From the NCBI GenBank assembly GCA_022266195.1, contig WHVY01000003.1, forward strand, positions 4,588,001 to 4,652,000: a stretch of DNA of 64,000 nt, written 5' to 3'. Source of the stretch: Tetranychus cinnabarinus (Eukaryota > Arthropoda > Arachnida > Trombidiformes > Tetranychidae). Positions within the stretch are counted from its first letter, which is position 1. Each line of letters begins with the position of its first letter. The position numbers were made by a program, and so were the translations under genes. The notes beneath the pieces were generated by a model that was not told where the DNA came from, made no database searches, and saw only the letters and a program-made list of their open reading frames with translations. Below, piece by piece: positions 15,301 to 25,061 of the stretch.

Positions 15301-15867
15301 TCACTTGGAGTTCGTGAATTAAAACCAAAGTCTAAAGGTGTCGATGATCTTGAATCAGATGATATAAGGAGGGAATCGCCAGAAACAAAGGGTGAAAAGG
15401 GTAGAGAGTTTGGAGGAGCTGAGTGAGCGAAACGATCTGGAATGGATCCAATGCTTGATGAAATTGCTGGTTCTTTGGGTTCTTGATAGCAAAGCTCCTA
15501 ATAAAGCAAAATAAAAATAAAAACCGTAAGTCATTTTGATTGAACAAATAATAATAAATAAATGATAATTAAAAGTGAAAAACTATTAACAAAAATATAA
15601 TGCATGAAGCACAATTAAATAAATATTTTAATAGTAAGTTGTAAGGATAAGGAAATGTGATTAGTAAAGGTACATGCTTTGCTTACTAAATTTGAAAATG
15701 ATCAACATGCAATTGGTAGTTCTGATCATGATATTCATTGAACAAACCTTAAAATGATCATCTGCGTCATCGTGGATAGATATTACACTGGAATTAATTG
15801 ATTTGTCTACGTTACTTGGTAATTTAACATCAAAATGTTTAGCCTCAAGAGCTTCCATTATTTTAGA
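378..15867 (-). CDS. Mpdz: MPDZ/MUPP1-like multi-PDZ scaffold, C-terminal unit (PDZ 6-11 and 13)
   Basis: Cytoplasmic scaffold that would hold membrane and polarity proteins together through PDZ domains. Seventeen exons, high to low: 15867-15748, 15497-15212, 14926-14725, 14645-14511, 13898-13878, 13748-13438, 12731-11812, 11501-11420, 6484-6288, 6202-6108, 5671-5545, 5464-5291, 5200-5062, 2326-1776, 1675-1250, 1180-1065, 648-378. The phase closes throughout. From the ATG at 15858 (AAAATAATGG context) the product is 1387 aa. PDZ domains, by similarity to MUPP1: PDZ6 about 117-205, PDZ7 407-505 (GLGISIVG), PDZ8 698-787 (GLGISLAG), PDZ9 822-905, PDZ10 1085-1180, PDZ11 1188-1275, and a last one at 1298-1387 matching PDZ13. 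PDZ12 is absent. Linkers are rich in Ser, Asn and Pro. It either begins here as its own gene or continues from the Patj unit through an exon I did not find. Confidence 0.88.
2327..5061 (-). other. Intron of the MPDZ-like gene, 2.7 kb
   Basis: AT-rich intron between the PDZ9 exon and the Pro/Asn-rich exon. A purine-rich GAA/GAAA stretch lies at about 3180-3260. A short GC-richer island at 3020-3110 ends, on the minus strand, in an AAA|GTGAGT donor-like site. No open frame supports another gene. Confidence 0.6.
6485..11419 (-). other. Largest MPDZ intron, 4.9 kb
   Basis: Intron between the DEFGY exon (11501-11420) and the PDZ8 exon (6484-6288). It is AT-rich with a purine-rich (GA)n-like tract at about 6995-7095 and a 24-bp perfect palindrome at 9542-9565. 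The open frames inside (for example minus 6758-6991 and 7280-7492) are low-complexity and show no recognisable protein. Confidence 0.6.
9542..9565. repeat. 24-bp perfect palindrome made of two STAT-like sites
   Basis: The sequence is self-complementary over all 24 bases. It contains TTCTTGGAA (9543-9551) and its mirror TTCCAAGAA (9556-9564), each fitting the STAT consensus TTCNNNGAA. Function is unknown; it may be chance in AT-rich intron DNA. Confidence 0.5.
11541..11775. mobile_element. MITE-like foldback element with AAGGGTGT termini, 235 bp
   Basis: Two long inverted arms (about 11541-11628 and 11690-11775) match nearly base for base over some 85-90 bp around a loop of about 60 bp. The ends are AAGGGTGT...ACACCCTT and each is flanked by TA, as expected for Tc1/mariner-type target duplication. 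It carries no open frame, so it is a non-autonomous element. It sits in the 310-nt MPDZ intron 11811-11502; without it the intron would be about 73 nt, typical for this genome. A second element with the same terminal bases lies at 17502-17663. Confidence 0.75.
13878..13898 (-). other. 21-nt microexon of the MPDZ-like gene
   Basis: Bounded by an AACAG acceptor and a GTAGGC donor on the minus strand. It enters and leaves in phase 2, so adding it gives seven codons and no frame change. The flanking exons (14645-14511 and 13748-13438) also meet in phase without it, so it could be optional. It encodes a basic, Tyr-rich piece (RRYPKYY) between PDZ6 and PDZ7. Confidence 0.6.
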
Positions 15868-17790
15868 CTGAAATATAGTGAAAAAATTGAATAGTTTGTT
15901 GATTCAATCCGATTATTGAATAATGATTTTAGGACAGTAAAAGGTTGTAAAAAAATAATTAAACAAATGGTTGATCATTAAGATAGTCATCAAATGATCA
16001 AAATCATCAGGAAATTGCATTTACGTTTGTTTCCCTTGAACACACAATTGATCATTTTTTTGTTTTTTTCTTGTTCAGTTACAAACCTAAAACCGATGAT
16101 TAGGTTTAACACTTCAATTACGTTAAAAGATCGCGAGATTAAATTAATTATCGATTAATTCACGTTGATTTGTTGAAGAGAGTGAGAGAGAGACAGAGAC
16201 GAACACCAGTAAACCCCGGTAAGTAAGTTGATTGAGTTCAATTAGGGTTAATTGAATTTATTTTGATTACTTGAAGAGATCAGTCATTTTTGTTTCAAGA
16301 GGAGGGGAAAGATTGATATATCGTCCAAAATGATACTCATCAAAAGGACATTTATATAAGGTAAACAATAAATGCTTCAATTTATTTCAATATTTTGCAT
16401 TTTGTTCGAGATTTCACAGCAAATCAATAGAGAATAAAGAGATTCCATGAAAAAACATAAAAAAGAGGTAAACTGATATAATAATGATAAAATTTGGACG
16501 AAGTAGCCTTAATTTTGATGCATTTGCAGTTTTAAATTAATCCCTTTTTTTCATCATAATCATCAATATACATATCATGGATTCATGTATAACTGAATAA
16601 GCCTTTTGTTTCCCTTTGAAATAAGAAATGTATTTTCTAATGTAAAACATCACAATTTGTTTCTGTTGGTAAATTGTTAGCTAAATCATTGTTGAGTTGA
16701 GCAGTCGAGTTATAAGTACAGCTAGTAATAGTCTTACTCGTAAGTTGTTTTGTTAGGCTTAAAATTATCGATTAATAAGAAGAAAAGAGTAACAAGATTG
16801 ATAAATTGAGTGAGATGAAGAGAGAGAGAGAAGCTGAAATATGTAAAGGCTGTGAGAAAAAAGCTTTTATGCGTCAGCAAACACGCAAGGCAATAGCAAA
16901 TAGACAGGAATTAATACTCAGAAAATTGAGAAAGTGTAAGAGAAAAAATTGGAAATGTGAGAAAATAAAAATAACATTATTAGTTGAGAGAAAAGGATTG
17001 AGAGAGATTCCTATTGCAAAATTAACAGAATAAACAAATTGGTGCAGAAAAATTGCACATCAACATTGACCTTAACTTAACATTGTAAAAATAATGCATA
17101 AAGAAGCGAATGTGCGAACTGATAAATGAAAAATCCATACACTTTAGTCAATCAAAATTGATTATCGTAAGTAAACTTGACGCAAGTTAACAAAACTGGA
17201 GGGAGAAAGCAGCTCAGATTCAATTATTTTGACATTCGGAAAAGTGAGTTAATTTTTGATTGCAGTTTTGATCATGAGTTATTCTGGGTTAAATGCTTGA
17301 TTCTTGATATAAATGGAGATTAAAGTTTTGTTCAATATGATTTTGTAAGATTAACATCTCGTTATGACCTGATTTGTTAATGGAAATAGCAACCAAAAAT
17401 TAACTTAACTAAATGCAGAACTTAATTTCGTGCAATTTTATAAATGATTTTGAATTAGCTCTTCATATTGTCATAATTATTGACTAATGATATTAGATAT
17501 AAAGGGTGTAACACTTTACTTGGTATAAAAAGGTGGAGATAAATGTAAGACAGCTGACCTGATAAAATCTAAAAACTAGATGAGATTACCATTATTTGGA
17601 TAGATACCAATGAAAATTTGGGTAAATCTCAACCTTTTAGACCGAATAAAATGTTACACCCTTTATATAATTTTATCCGAAAAAAGAAAGCAACTCTCAG
17701 AATAATATTAGAAACATTTCAATTAGATTATCTTTCAAGAAATGCTGATAGATTTAAATGATTAATGCCTGTTTCTTTTCGTCATTTTTT
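15868..17790. other. Gap between the Patj-like and MPDZ-like units
   Basis: About 1.9 kb without a supported coding exon. It holds a CT/GA-rich tract at 16160-16215, a very strong plus-strand donor (CCCCG|GTAAGTAAG, break at 16218/16219) and the foldback element 17502-17663. It is either one or more introns with a missed exon, or an intergenic region with the promoter of the second unit. No AATAAA was found just beyond the stop at 17791. Confidence 0.45.
17502..17663. mobile_element. Second short inverted-repeat element with AAGGGTGT termini, 162 bp
   Basis: Terminal inverted repeats of about 45 bp begin AAGGGTGTAACA on both ends, with a few mismatches inside, and are flanked by TA. No open frame. 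The terminal bases match those of the element at 11541-11775, while the interiors differ, so they look like two members or subfamilies of one TA-inserting MITE group. It lies about 130 nt beyond the Patj-like stop codon. Confidence 0.65.
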
Positions 17791-20700
17791 TCAAGTGTAA
17801 GATGGTAGTTGATGGTATGAGGAGTGTTTGCAGTTACCACTATACTGATTACTGGTGGACGAATCTAAGCCCCTCTCTCCCCAAGAAGGTGTTGGAATTG
17901 ATCGAGTGACATAACGATTAGTGTCACTCACCTGGGAAGAGTTTGAGCTTTCTGGAAGAGGAAGGGGCTTAGCAACACCAATCCGCACAACACCTCGAGG
18001 AGCCCCTTTCAACGCTTGCACCGCAACATCAAGAGTAGAGTTCTCAAGGCTGATATCATTTACAAACAAAAGCCTATCTCCAGGAATCAATCGACCATCT
18101 TGCTGAGCCACTCCTCCAGGAACCAAACTTCGGATGACAATTACAGTTTCATGGGGATTCAGAGGGTCCTAATGAGTTAAAAATAGGCAGCATTAAAAAA
18201 GGTGTGAGTTTTTCTCGAAATAGAAGATAAAATGACAAGAATAATGAAAAATGGACATAAAAATCTACCTGATAATCAAGAATACTGAAGCCTAGACCAC
18301 GATCACTTTTGATTAGTTCAATTACTTGAACTTCATTACTCCACATAGCAAGACCTGTTAAAGGCTCCAAGGAACGAGATTTCATTTTAGCCAAATCGAC
18401 CGAGCTGGATACGCCGATGGCAAGAGATCCATCTGATTTAGCTTTGACTAGTCGATCACCTGAGATTGTTGTGGTACTCATGTGATTCTCTAACATAGGA
18501 TTCACATGTTTGATGGAATGTATATCATTGGCACTCAGATCAACAGTGTCTAGCTGAGGTGATGGCAGATTACTTGGCACCTTCACTCGAGCACAAACCA
18601 TACACACATTCATCGGCAGTTCTTTCAATAGAGGCACAACATCACCATGATTCAACCGCAACAACTCTTTACCATTAACCTCTAAAATTTCATCGCCACT
18701 TCTCAATAGTCCATTAACACCAACTGGCCCATCGGGAAGAATGGCTCTAATATAATGATGAGGTCTAACTTCTTCGCCATCTTCAAGATCGACGGTACCT
18801 TCTAAAGAAATACCCAATCCTCCACCTTCTTTGAACTTTCTAATTTGAGCAACCTGAAAATTTATAAAATGTATTTAATTTATAATTTTATCAAATTAAA
18901 ATGCGCAATGAGCGTGTTACAAGAATAAATAGATAACTTACCACAATCTCATATTCAGGACCTAATACTGCTGACCATTTATTTATAACTGCTGTTTCAA
19001 CGGCAAGACTTAAAGGAGGAACAAATGGAATTTGATTATTGTTAACAATTGATGATGAAAATGTGGAATCATGTAAGTCCTCTTGTTGATAACTGCCACT
19101 CTGTACTTGAATTGTGGTTTTATTAGTTCTTGATAATGGAAGAATTGGTGGTTCCATATCGGCATCAGAAATAGCCTGTTGGAGCTGCTCATATTTGGTC
19201 CCTCGTAGATATCGAGCTAGTCTTAATTTAACAATTTTGCCAGTGTTTCTTAGCACTTCAACTGCTTGATGATTAGTATAACCGTAAAGTGATCGACCAT
19301 CAACCTCGATAATCTGATCATGAATTGAAATTTTTTGGCACAAATATGCAGCACTACCTTTAGCAATGCTTTTAACAAAAATACCTGAGATTTCCTCTGT
19401 AAAAAAAATAAAACAGTTAATGTTAGAAAGATAATGTTGAATCAATTAAGGTAAAATACCACATAAACATTAAGTTATAACAGATAAGTTAAAACATACC
19501 TTTTTCACAGACATATCCAGCAATAGTAATTCCTAAACCTTGTTGGTCTTTAACTAACTCTACCTCAAATGTTTCCATCTCTGGTAGATCCAAATTAAGC
19601 TTATTTTCAAGATTTAAGAGAGTTTGTTGTTGAATAAATGGCTCTGAATTTGATTTAACTGGTAATGGGATGGTTTCCATTGAGTGACTGTTTCCTTCAG
19701 CTCTATATAGACCAGATTCAGAGTGATCCTAGTGAATAAGCGGGTTAAGAAAAGATTATTAGATGTTAGAGAAAAAGTGCAACATAAACTAAAATACTGC
19801 AATGCAATAGAAATTTGGCATTTCAGCATTTGAAATCTAGTATAGACTGTTAATGTGATTGAAATTACTTTATTAGACATAGAAAGTGGATATCGGTTAT
19901 TTAAGAAGGCAAGCTATTCAGGTAGATAGAAAAAACTAAAGTTATCTACAATATAATATGAAATAACTGAAGAAACTTAAAGCTGCAGATAAGATTAAAA
20001 GTGAAATTAAACGCAACAATAATCTATTCATAAATTAACATTGTTGAGCAGTTTGAAAATTAAAAATGAATCATCAAAGGAGCATAGAAGTTCACATAAA
20101 CTATCAACAATACATAATCTGTATCTAGAAGTGATTGATTGGCGGAATCTTAGATGTATTCATTCATCGGTGATGAATCATCACCTAATGATGCAGATAA
20201 TTGAATGGTGATATTTGAATATACAAGTAGATAAGTAAAACTAATAACAGAGTATCAATGAACCAATTGTGCATCGTCAATCAATCATAAAATTAGTACA
20301 TTGGGATTGACTCTACTATACTCATCATGAATATTTAATATCTTTCAAGCTTTGAAGAGCTGAAATAATTAAACAGTCCAAAATCAGAACTGCTAATCAA
20401 TATAAATAAAGGTTGAATCAAACATAAAATTGCACTCACCTCTAAATTAAGCTTAGTTTTAGAGTCATCTATCGTGGGTAAAAGACCTGATTCAGAGTCG
20501 TTAAAGGATACCAGAGGAAAAGGGTTGCTAAATGCTGAGATGGAAGGAACTGAATTAATAGAACCAATGCTACCAGAAGTTTGCTAAAAGAAACAATCAG
20601 ATCAAATATGAATGAATAGGTCTTGGAAATTTGAAGAACTAAAAATTTATGAACATTAAATTAAATTACCTGATGATATAAAGCTAAATGACGTTCAACA

Positions 20701-21808
20701 GCTTCTGGATCGTTAAGTATTCGTGTAGGTACAGCTGGACCACTGCTTTGTAAAACATGAAAATCGGAAGATGGTTCAATAGGACGAGCAACTATTAATC
20801 GGACATCACTTCCAGCTATACGTAATACTTGAGCAACTTGTTCAGAGCTCATACCCCGCAAATTGACATCATTTATTTGTAGTATATGATCACCTATTTG
20901 TAACCTTCCATCACGATCAGCCGATCCACCAGGTAAAATAGTCTTTACAACGACACCGGTAGATCGTCCACCAATAATACCGAATCCAAGGCCACTGTCT
21001 TCATTAATTAAATCAATTGATTCAACTTGAGCCCACTCTGTTGTTAGAACCATATCTTGACCTATTTTATCGCTGTCTTCTTTATCAATCACAATGGTAT
21101 CATTTGTATTGAGATTGTAATCTCTGGGAACAATTTTGTCGCTCAAACAGGATTCTTGGGAAAATCCGAGATTACTTATTCCGTGATTACTTTTTTGTAA
21201 TAAATCAAGTTGTGGGAGACAATTCTCGTATATTTTACCATCTAAACCTAAAATGTGATCATTTTCCTGCAATTGACTATCCCTGTGAAACGAAAAAAAA
21301 TAAATCAAATACAAGAATAAATCAAAACTATAAATTAACATAAAAATATTGTAAACAAAGAAAATAATATTCAAATGTAATTAAGAATTCTTCAGAATAC
21401 TGAAGTACTCACAGTTACACAGTCACAGATAGTCCTTACCTTAGACCACTCGAGTCGATATAACCTCCAGCGTTAGGGACATTTAAGATTAATTTTCCAG
21501 TCTCGGGAACAATGTCAAAATCAAGAGGAAGGATGGAAGGATGTTTGGTTATCTCACTTTTGAGGCGATCCAACGATTCTTTGACAACAACAATATTACC
21601 GAAAACTGGGCATTGAAGTACATTGATGATCACCTCAATGTCTTTTTTCAATTGCTCCTCATTTCCAGTGGAGGGTAAATTTTTAACATTCTGCAATAAT
21701 TTGCAAATGTTGTCTATCTCCATACGTAAAACCAAATAATCAACCTATGAACCAAAACATTCAATTTTTTTGAGACTTTAAAAATTTGTAAATTTCACGT
21801 ACACTCAT
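17791..21808 (-). CDS. Patj: Patj-like polarity scaffold, N-terminal unit (L27 plus four PDZ)
   Basis: Scaffold of the Crumbs/Stardust apical polarity complex; the L27 domain binds Pals1/Stardust in known relatives. Exons: 21808-21803 (ATG AGT), 21744-21440, 21282-20670, 20583-20440, 19728-19500, 19396-18942, 18853-18269, 18168 to the TGA at 17791. All phases agree, giving 904 aa. L27 about 5-70 continues into a HPSILP segment seen in fly Patj. A PDZ half lies at 104-135. Intact PDZ domains follow: 187-272 (GLGFGIIG), 407-495 (GLGITIAG), 580-665 (GLGISLEG), 755-845 (GLGFSILD), matching MUPP1 PDZ 2-5. Length and layout equal fly Patj. The last exon could instead splice at a GTAACT donor at 17837, leaving phase 1, which does not fit the next exon I know (15867). 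The first exon is the least certain part; ATG 21723 is an alternative start. Confidence 0.87.
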
Positions 21809-23079
21809 GTAATGGACAATGTCAGTAAAAATCTGTGAATATAAAGATAGGAAAGAGAAAAGAAATAAAGCAAGGAAAAGGGCGTTCACTATATCTCAAA
21901 TTGAGTTGATTTCGTTTTGTTTTATAAAGAGTCTTTAGCTATAATTTGCTTCGTTTTAATTTGTCTCGTTTGTTAAGTAGATGTAAAAACACAAAATCAC
22001 AACTAATCACAATTATAATTGAAGAAAGCAAACACAAAAATGAAACAGAAAAAAAAACAATATGAAGTAGACAGAAGTCTGAAACCAAATATTAGTTGTG
22101 AGCATGTCTGTAAAAAAATTCTGGTAATTCTGGTAACACTTCCCTTAATGATGAAAAAAACTAACTTATTAATGATACTCTATTGTAATTCGCTCGCTGA
22201 CGAATAGGTGAAGAAACAACACAATTTACCTTCTTTCAATAAATTTTTTTAAAAATGTATTAGATTTGCTGTGTTGTTGAATGACTGAAAAATTTCAGAT
22301 AGATCAGCGTTGAATTTTTTATTATATCAACTCATTTTATTCTTTCTACAAATCCAGAGAAATGAACAATAACATCTTTCCCTAAGCACATTATCAATAA
22401 AATTGATAAAATTAATTACTAATTACTTTGCACAATAACTGATCAAGAACATTAATCTCTTCACTGATTTCTGTCAATGTAATCTTTCCTGTTTTATCTC
22501 ATCTTCGTTTCATTTTCATCTTCTAGGTGTTAAGAGTAAGCTTTTCTTCTTGAAGACAAAAGTGGTTGAAGAAGCAAATATGACCTCAATCTAAAAGTCT
22601 TATAAGTAAATGACACTTTAGGTTATTTCGTCAAAGTTGTTCATTATTGAAGGTGAGATCATTCGATTCTAAAGAATTTCAATCAATGAGATAGCCAAGT
22701 ATTGGTACACTGAGATTTACTCCAAATTATCACGAGTGGAAATTAGAATTTTTATCATTTGCAAAAAATAATTTAATGATAATGATGATTTACTTGGATG
22801 AGGATGAGGTTCAATGTAGTTTGATGCTGGTTCAATTTTTGTTTGGTAATGTTTCTTGGAATTTAAAGATACCAGTTTTACTAAAATATCGTCTTTAAAA
22901 TCACATTTTTGCAATAATTTGTTGCATTGGTTGTATCAATATTTTCTTACAAATACAAATTATTTAGAAAAATCTATCGGGTCCAATAAATTGCATGATA
23001 AACTCTTTGGTGAAATGAAAACGATTTGCGTTTTTTTTTCTTGCTTTTGTTTCGAGAAAATAATTTTAAAAACATGTCT
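21809..23079. other. Intergenic region between Patj and the Ulp1-like gene
   Basis: AT-rich, holding the upstream region of Patj and the 3' UTR of the protease gene. The open frames (plus 22019-22207 and 22856-23086, minus 22717-22914) are short and unlike known proteins. No repeat or RNA gene was seen. Confidence 0.5.
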
Positions 23080-23973
23080 TCAATGAGATTTTTTCTTGTC
23101 TTTTTTCACTTTTTTCCTCCCATTCAAAACTTCGGTGGTGTCGTTATTAACCTCTTTGTTACTTCTCTTGACAGAGCCGTTGATACCATTCACTTGATCT
23201 TCAGACTTTCCGTTTATTGAGTTCGTCTCTGTTTTGATTGCTTTTTGGCTTCTTAGAGCACTTTTTATTGAGGGTGGAACAATGGGCTTTGGCTGACTCA
23301 AATTGCTCCACCATTTTTCTAATGGAACCAAACTTTGAGAGATAAGAACTTCTTTAATAACAGGTCGCACCGTGTCTACGTCAATCTGAGATGGGCATTC
23401 AATTCTTTTCATAACCAATTTGTATGTTCCCAACATTAAAAATACTCCACAGTCACGGTCATTTTCTTGGCGTAATACGGTTGTCCGTTGAAGTTCATAG
23501 TCGGGAAAAAAGGAGCGTACATATTCAAGTACTTTACTTCTTCGAAGGGTAGTTATATTGAGAAAATTGACCAATGGATCGAAAAGATTAAGAGTACCTT
23601 CACCCGAAATATAATAGACACCAATCCAGTGTTTCTTAATACAAATAGGAAACATATTAATAACACCTAAACCTTCCTCATCGATCCATTCTGAGATTCG
23701 TTCCTGAAAAGCTCCTTGGTTGCGGGTGAACACATCAAACCAAAGGGGGTCAAAATACTGAAATTTTTTAGTGCCCCTTGAGGTTCGGGCATGAATTTTG
23801 AGAATATGGAAAAAATTATTTATCACATCATCCCGAACAAAATCGTTATTCATAAGATCATTCAGGGATTTATCACTAACTGGTCCTTTAATTCGTCTAA
23901 AGAGTACGGCAACATCTTCCTTAGTTATCCGGTTAGCAGTTCCATTGGGTACTCGTCGACGACGAGGAGTCAT
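23080..23973 (-). CDS. Ulp1/SENP-type cysteine protease (C48 family)
   Basis: Predicted SUMO/ubiquitin-like protein protease, 297 aa, encoded without introns. The catalytic set of the C48 family can be read: His115 in HWIGVY, Asp132 in the short FDPL motif, the oxyanion Gln169 and Cys175 in QENDRDCGVF. The segment before the catalytic core (about 30-100) has the WFDVF-like substrate-groove spacing. The C-terminal third (about 230-297) is Lys/Asn-rich and ends in a basic cluster that could be a nuclear localisation signal. The start at 23973 follows from MTPRRRR, itself basic. FDPL replaces the more usual YDSL, and the lack of introns sets it apart from its neighbours, so a retroposed copy or a divergent family member is possible. 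Whether it acts on SUMO or another modifier cannot be said. Confidence 0.8.
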   Translation of the reverse strand: MTPRRRRVPNGTANRITKEDVAVLFRRIKGPVSDKSLNDLMNNDFVRDDVINNFFHILKIHARTSRGTKKFQYFDPLWFDVFTRNQGAFQERISEWIDEEGLGVINMFPICIKKHWIGVYYISGEGTLNLFDPLVNFLNITTLRRSKVLEYVRSFFPDYELQRTTVLRQENDRDCGVFLMLGTYKLVMKRIECPSQIDVDTVRPVIKEVLISQSLVPLEKWWSNLSQPKPIVPPSIKSALRSQKAIKTETNSINGKSEDQVNGINGSVKRSNKEVNNDTTEVLNGRKKVKKDKKKSH

Positions 23974-24326
23974 GTCTATTGAATAAATCTATTCTAATAC
24001 CCTAGGAGTAGACATCACATGGAAGAAGAAATGATTGAACCAAAAAAAGAGTATGAATTTTTCCTTCAAAGCAGAAAAAGATTGATGTGGATACAAAAGC
24101 ATATACCACGCTTACCGTTTATGAAAATAATAACTTTTTCAACATAAAGATTGTATAAAAATGAGGGTAACAAATTTGAAAATGAACACAATGTAAGGTT
24201 ATGGACGAAACTACACAAATAAATAAATAAGAAGAATAAAACAAATTATCGATGACCAATGGAAAAATCAAAAAAGAAAATGTTACAACCCTATCTCAAC
24301 CCGGGCACGGTATTACATTATCTACT

Positions 24327-24415
24327 TCAATAGATACCATCTAAACGTTTATTGGCTCTTTTAAATACGGAGCCTTCAAGCTTATTCATAATGGTCAAAT
24401 GTCCATTACAATCAG
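24327..24415 (-). CDS. Candidate terminal exon of an unidentified gene
   Basis: An 89-nt open stretch on the minus strand begins right after a TCTACAG acceptor and ends in TGA (24329-24327). Read in phase 1 it gives 28 residues containing NKLEGSVFKRANKRLD, which looks like real protein rather than AT-rich noise. I do not recognise it. No upstream exon with matching phase was found before Chmp6; a piece at about 24553-24600 has a donor-like end (AGCT|GTAAGA) but no start or acceptor. It may be a small unrecognised gene, an alternative 3' exon, or chance. Confidence 0.3.
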
Positions 24416-24759
24416 CTGTAGAATAAATAGAAAATTAAAAATTAAAACAAAAAACGTACAAACATTGTTTCTATGTAAAGCAAAAGACAAAATGAACTCT
24501 AGAACTAGTTTTTAGTCAGAAAAAGGATTCAAGAAATATTTTCTCTTACAGCTGACACTGGTCACATGACTTTTCAACTCACACGTAAAGTTTTTTGCGT
24601 AAATAAATTATAACAATACAGGGTATCTTAATCTAATTGTTATTGCTGTATTTTAAGATGAAGAGACAAAATTGATTCGCTGATTTGCATGCAACTCAGC
24701 TGATTATTCAACAACACAAATTTTCATTCAAGACATTGGCTTGTATGGAATTAATTTCA

Positions 24760-24782
24760 TTTATTTTGATTATAAATTTATT
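24760..24782 (-). terminator. Poly(A) signals of Chmp6
   Basis: Two AATAAA hexamers on the minus strand (TTTATT at 24760-24765 and 24777-24782), about 280-300 nt beyond the Chmp6 stop codon. The rest of 23974-25061 is AT-rich and, apart from the candidate exon 24327-24415, shows nothing else. Confidence 0.45.
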
Positions 24783-25061
24783 GATTAAGTGAATTGACAT
24801 TTACAAATACAATCAAAATGTTTAAAACTTGACAAGACTGGAAAAATCATTCGCATACAAAATTAAATAGTGACACTATCAAATATCATGATTAGTTGTA
24901 TAAATTAGTTTTATACATTTAGACTGGATTCAGATGATGCAGCTGGAATTGGCCAAAACTTGAATTTTTACATGATTATCGTTCAGTGGAACTTCAAAGA
25001 GCTTTAGAGTTAGTAAACCATGGTGACAATTGATTTAATCATTAAAGGATAATCAAAACCA

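Noticed and set aside
16806..17033. Plus-strand 75-codon Lys/Arg-rich open frame
   Set aside because: It begins at a non-ATG codon, is purine-rich low-complexity DNA, and resembles no protein I know.
15748..17838. Direct splice from the PDZ5 exon (17838) to the exon starting at 15867
   Set aside because: The donor leaves phase 1 and the acceptor exon then gives an immediate TAA; none of the nearby GT sites gives phase 0.
24546..24610. Possible upstream exon for the orphan exon 24327-24415
   Set aside because: The phase would fit, but there is no acceptor or ATG and a stop lies just upstream in frame.
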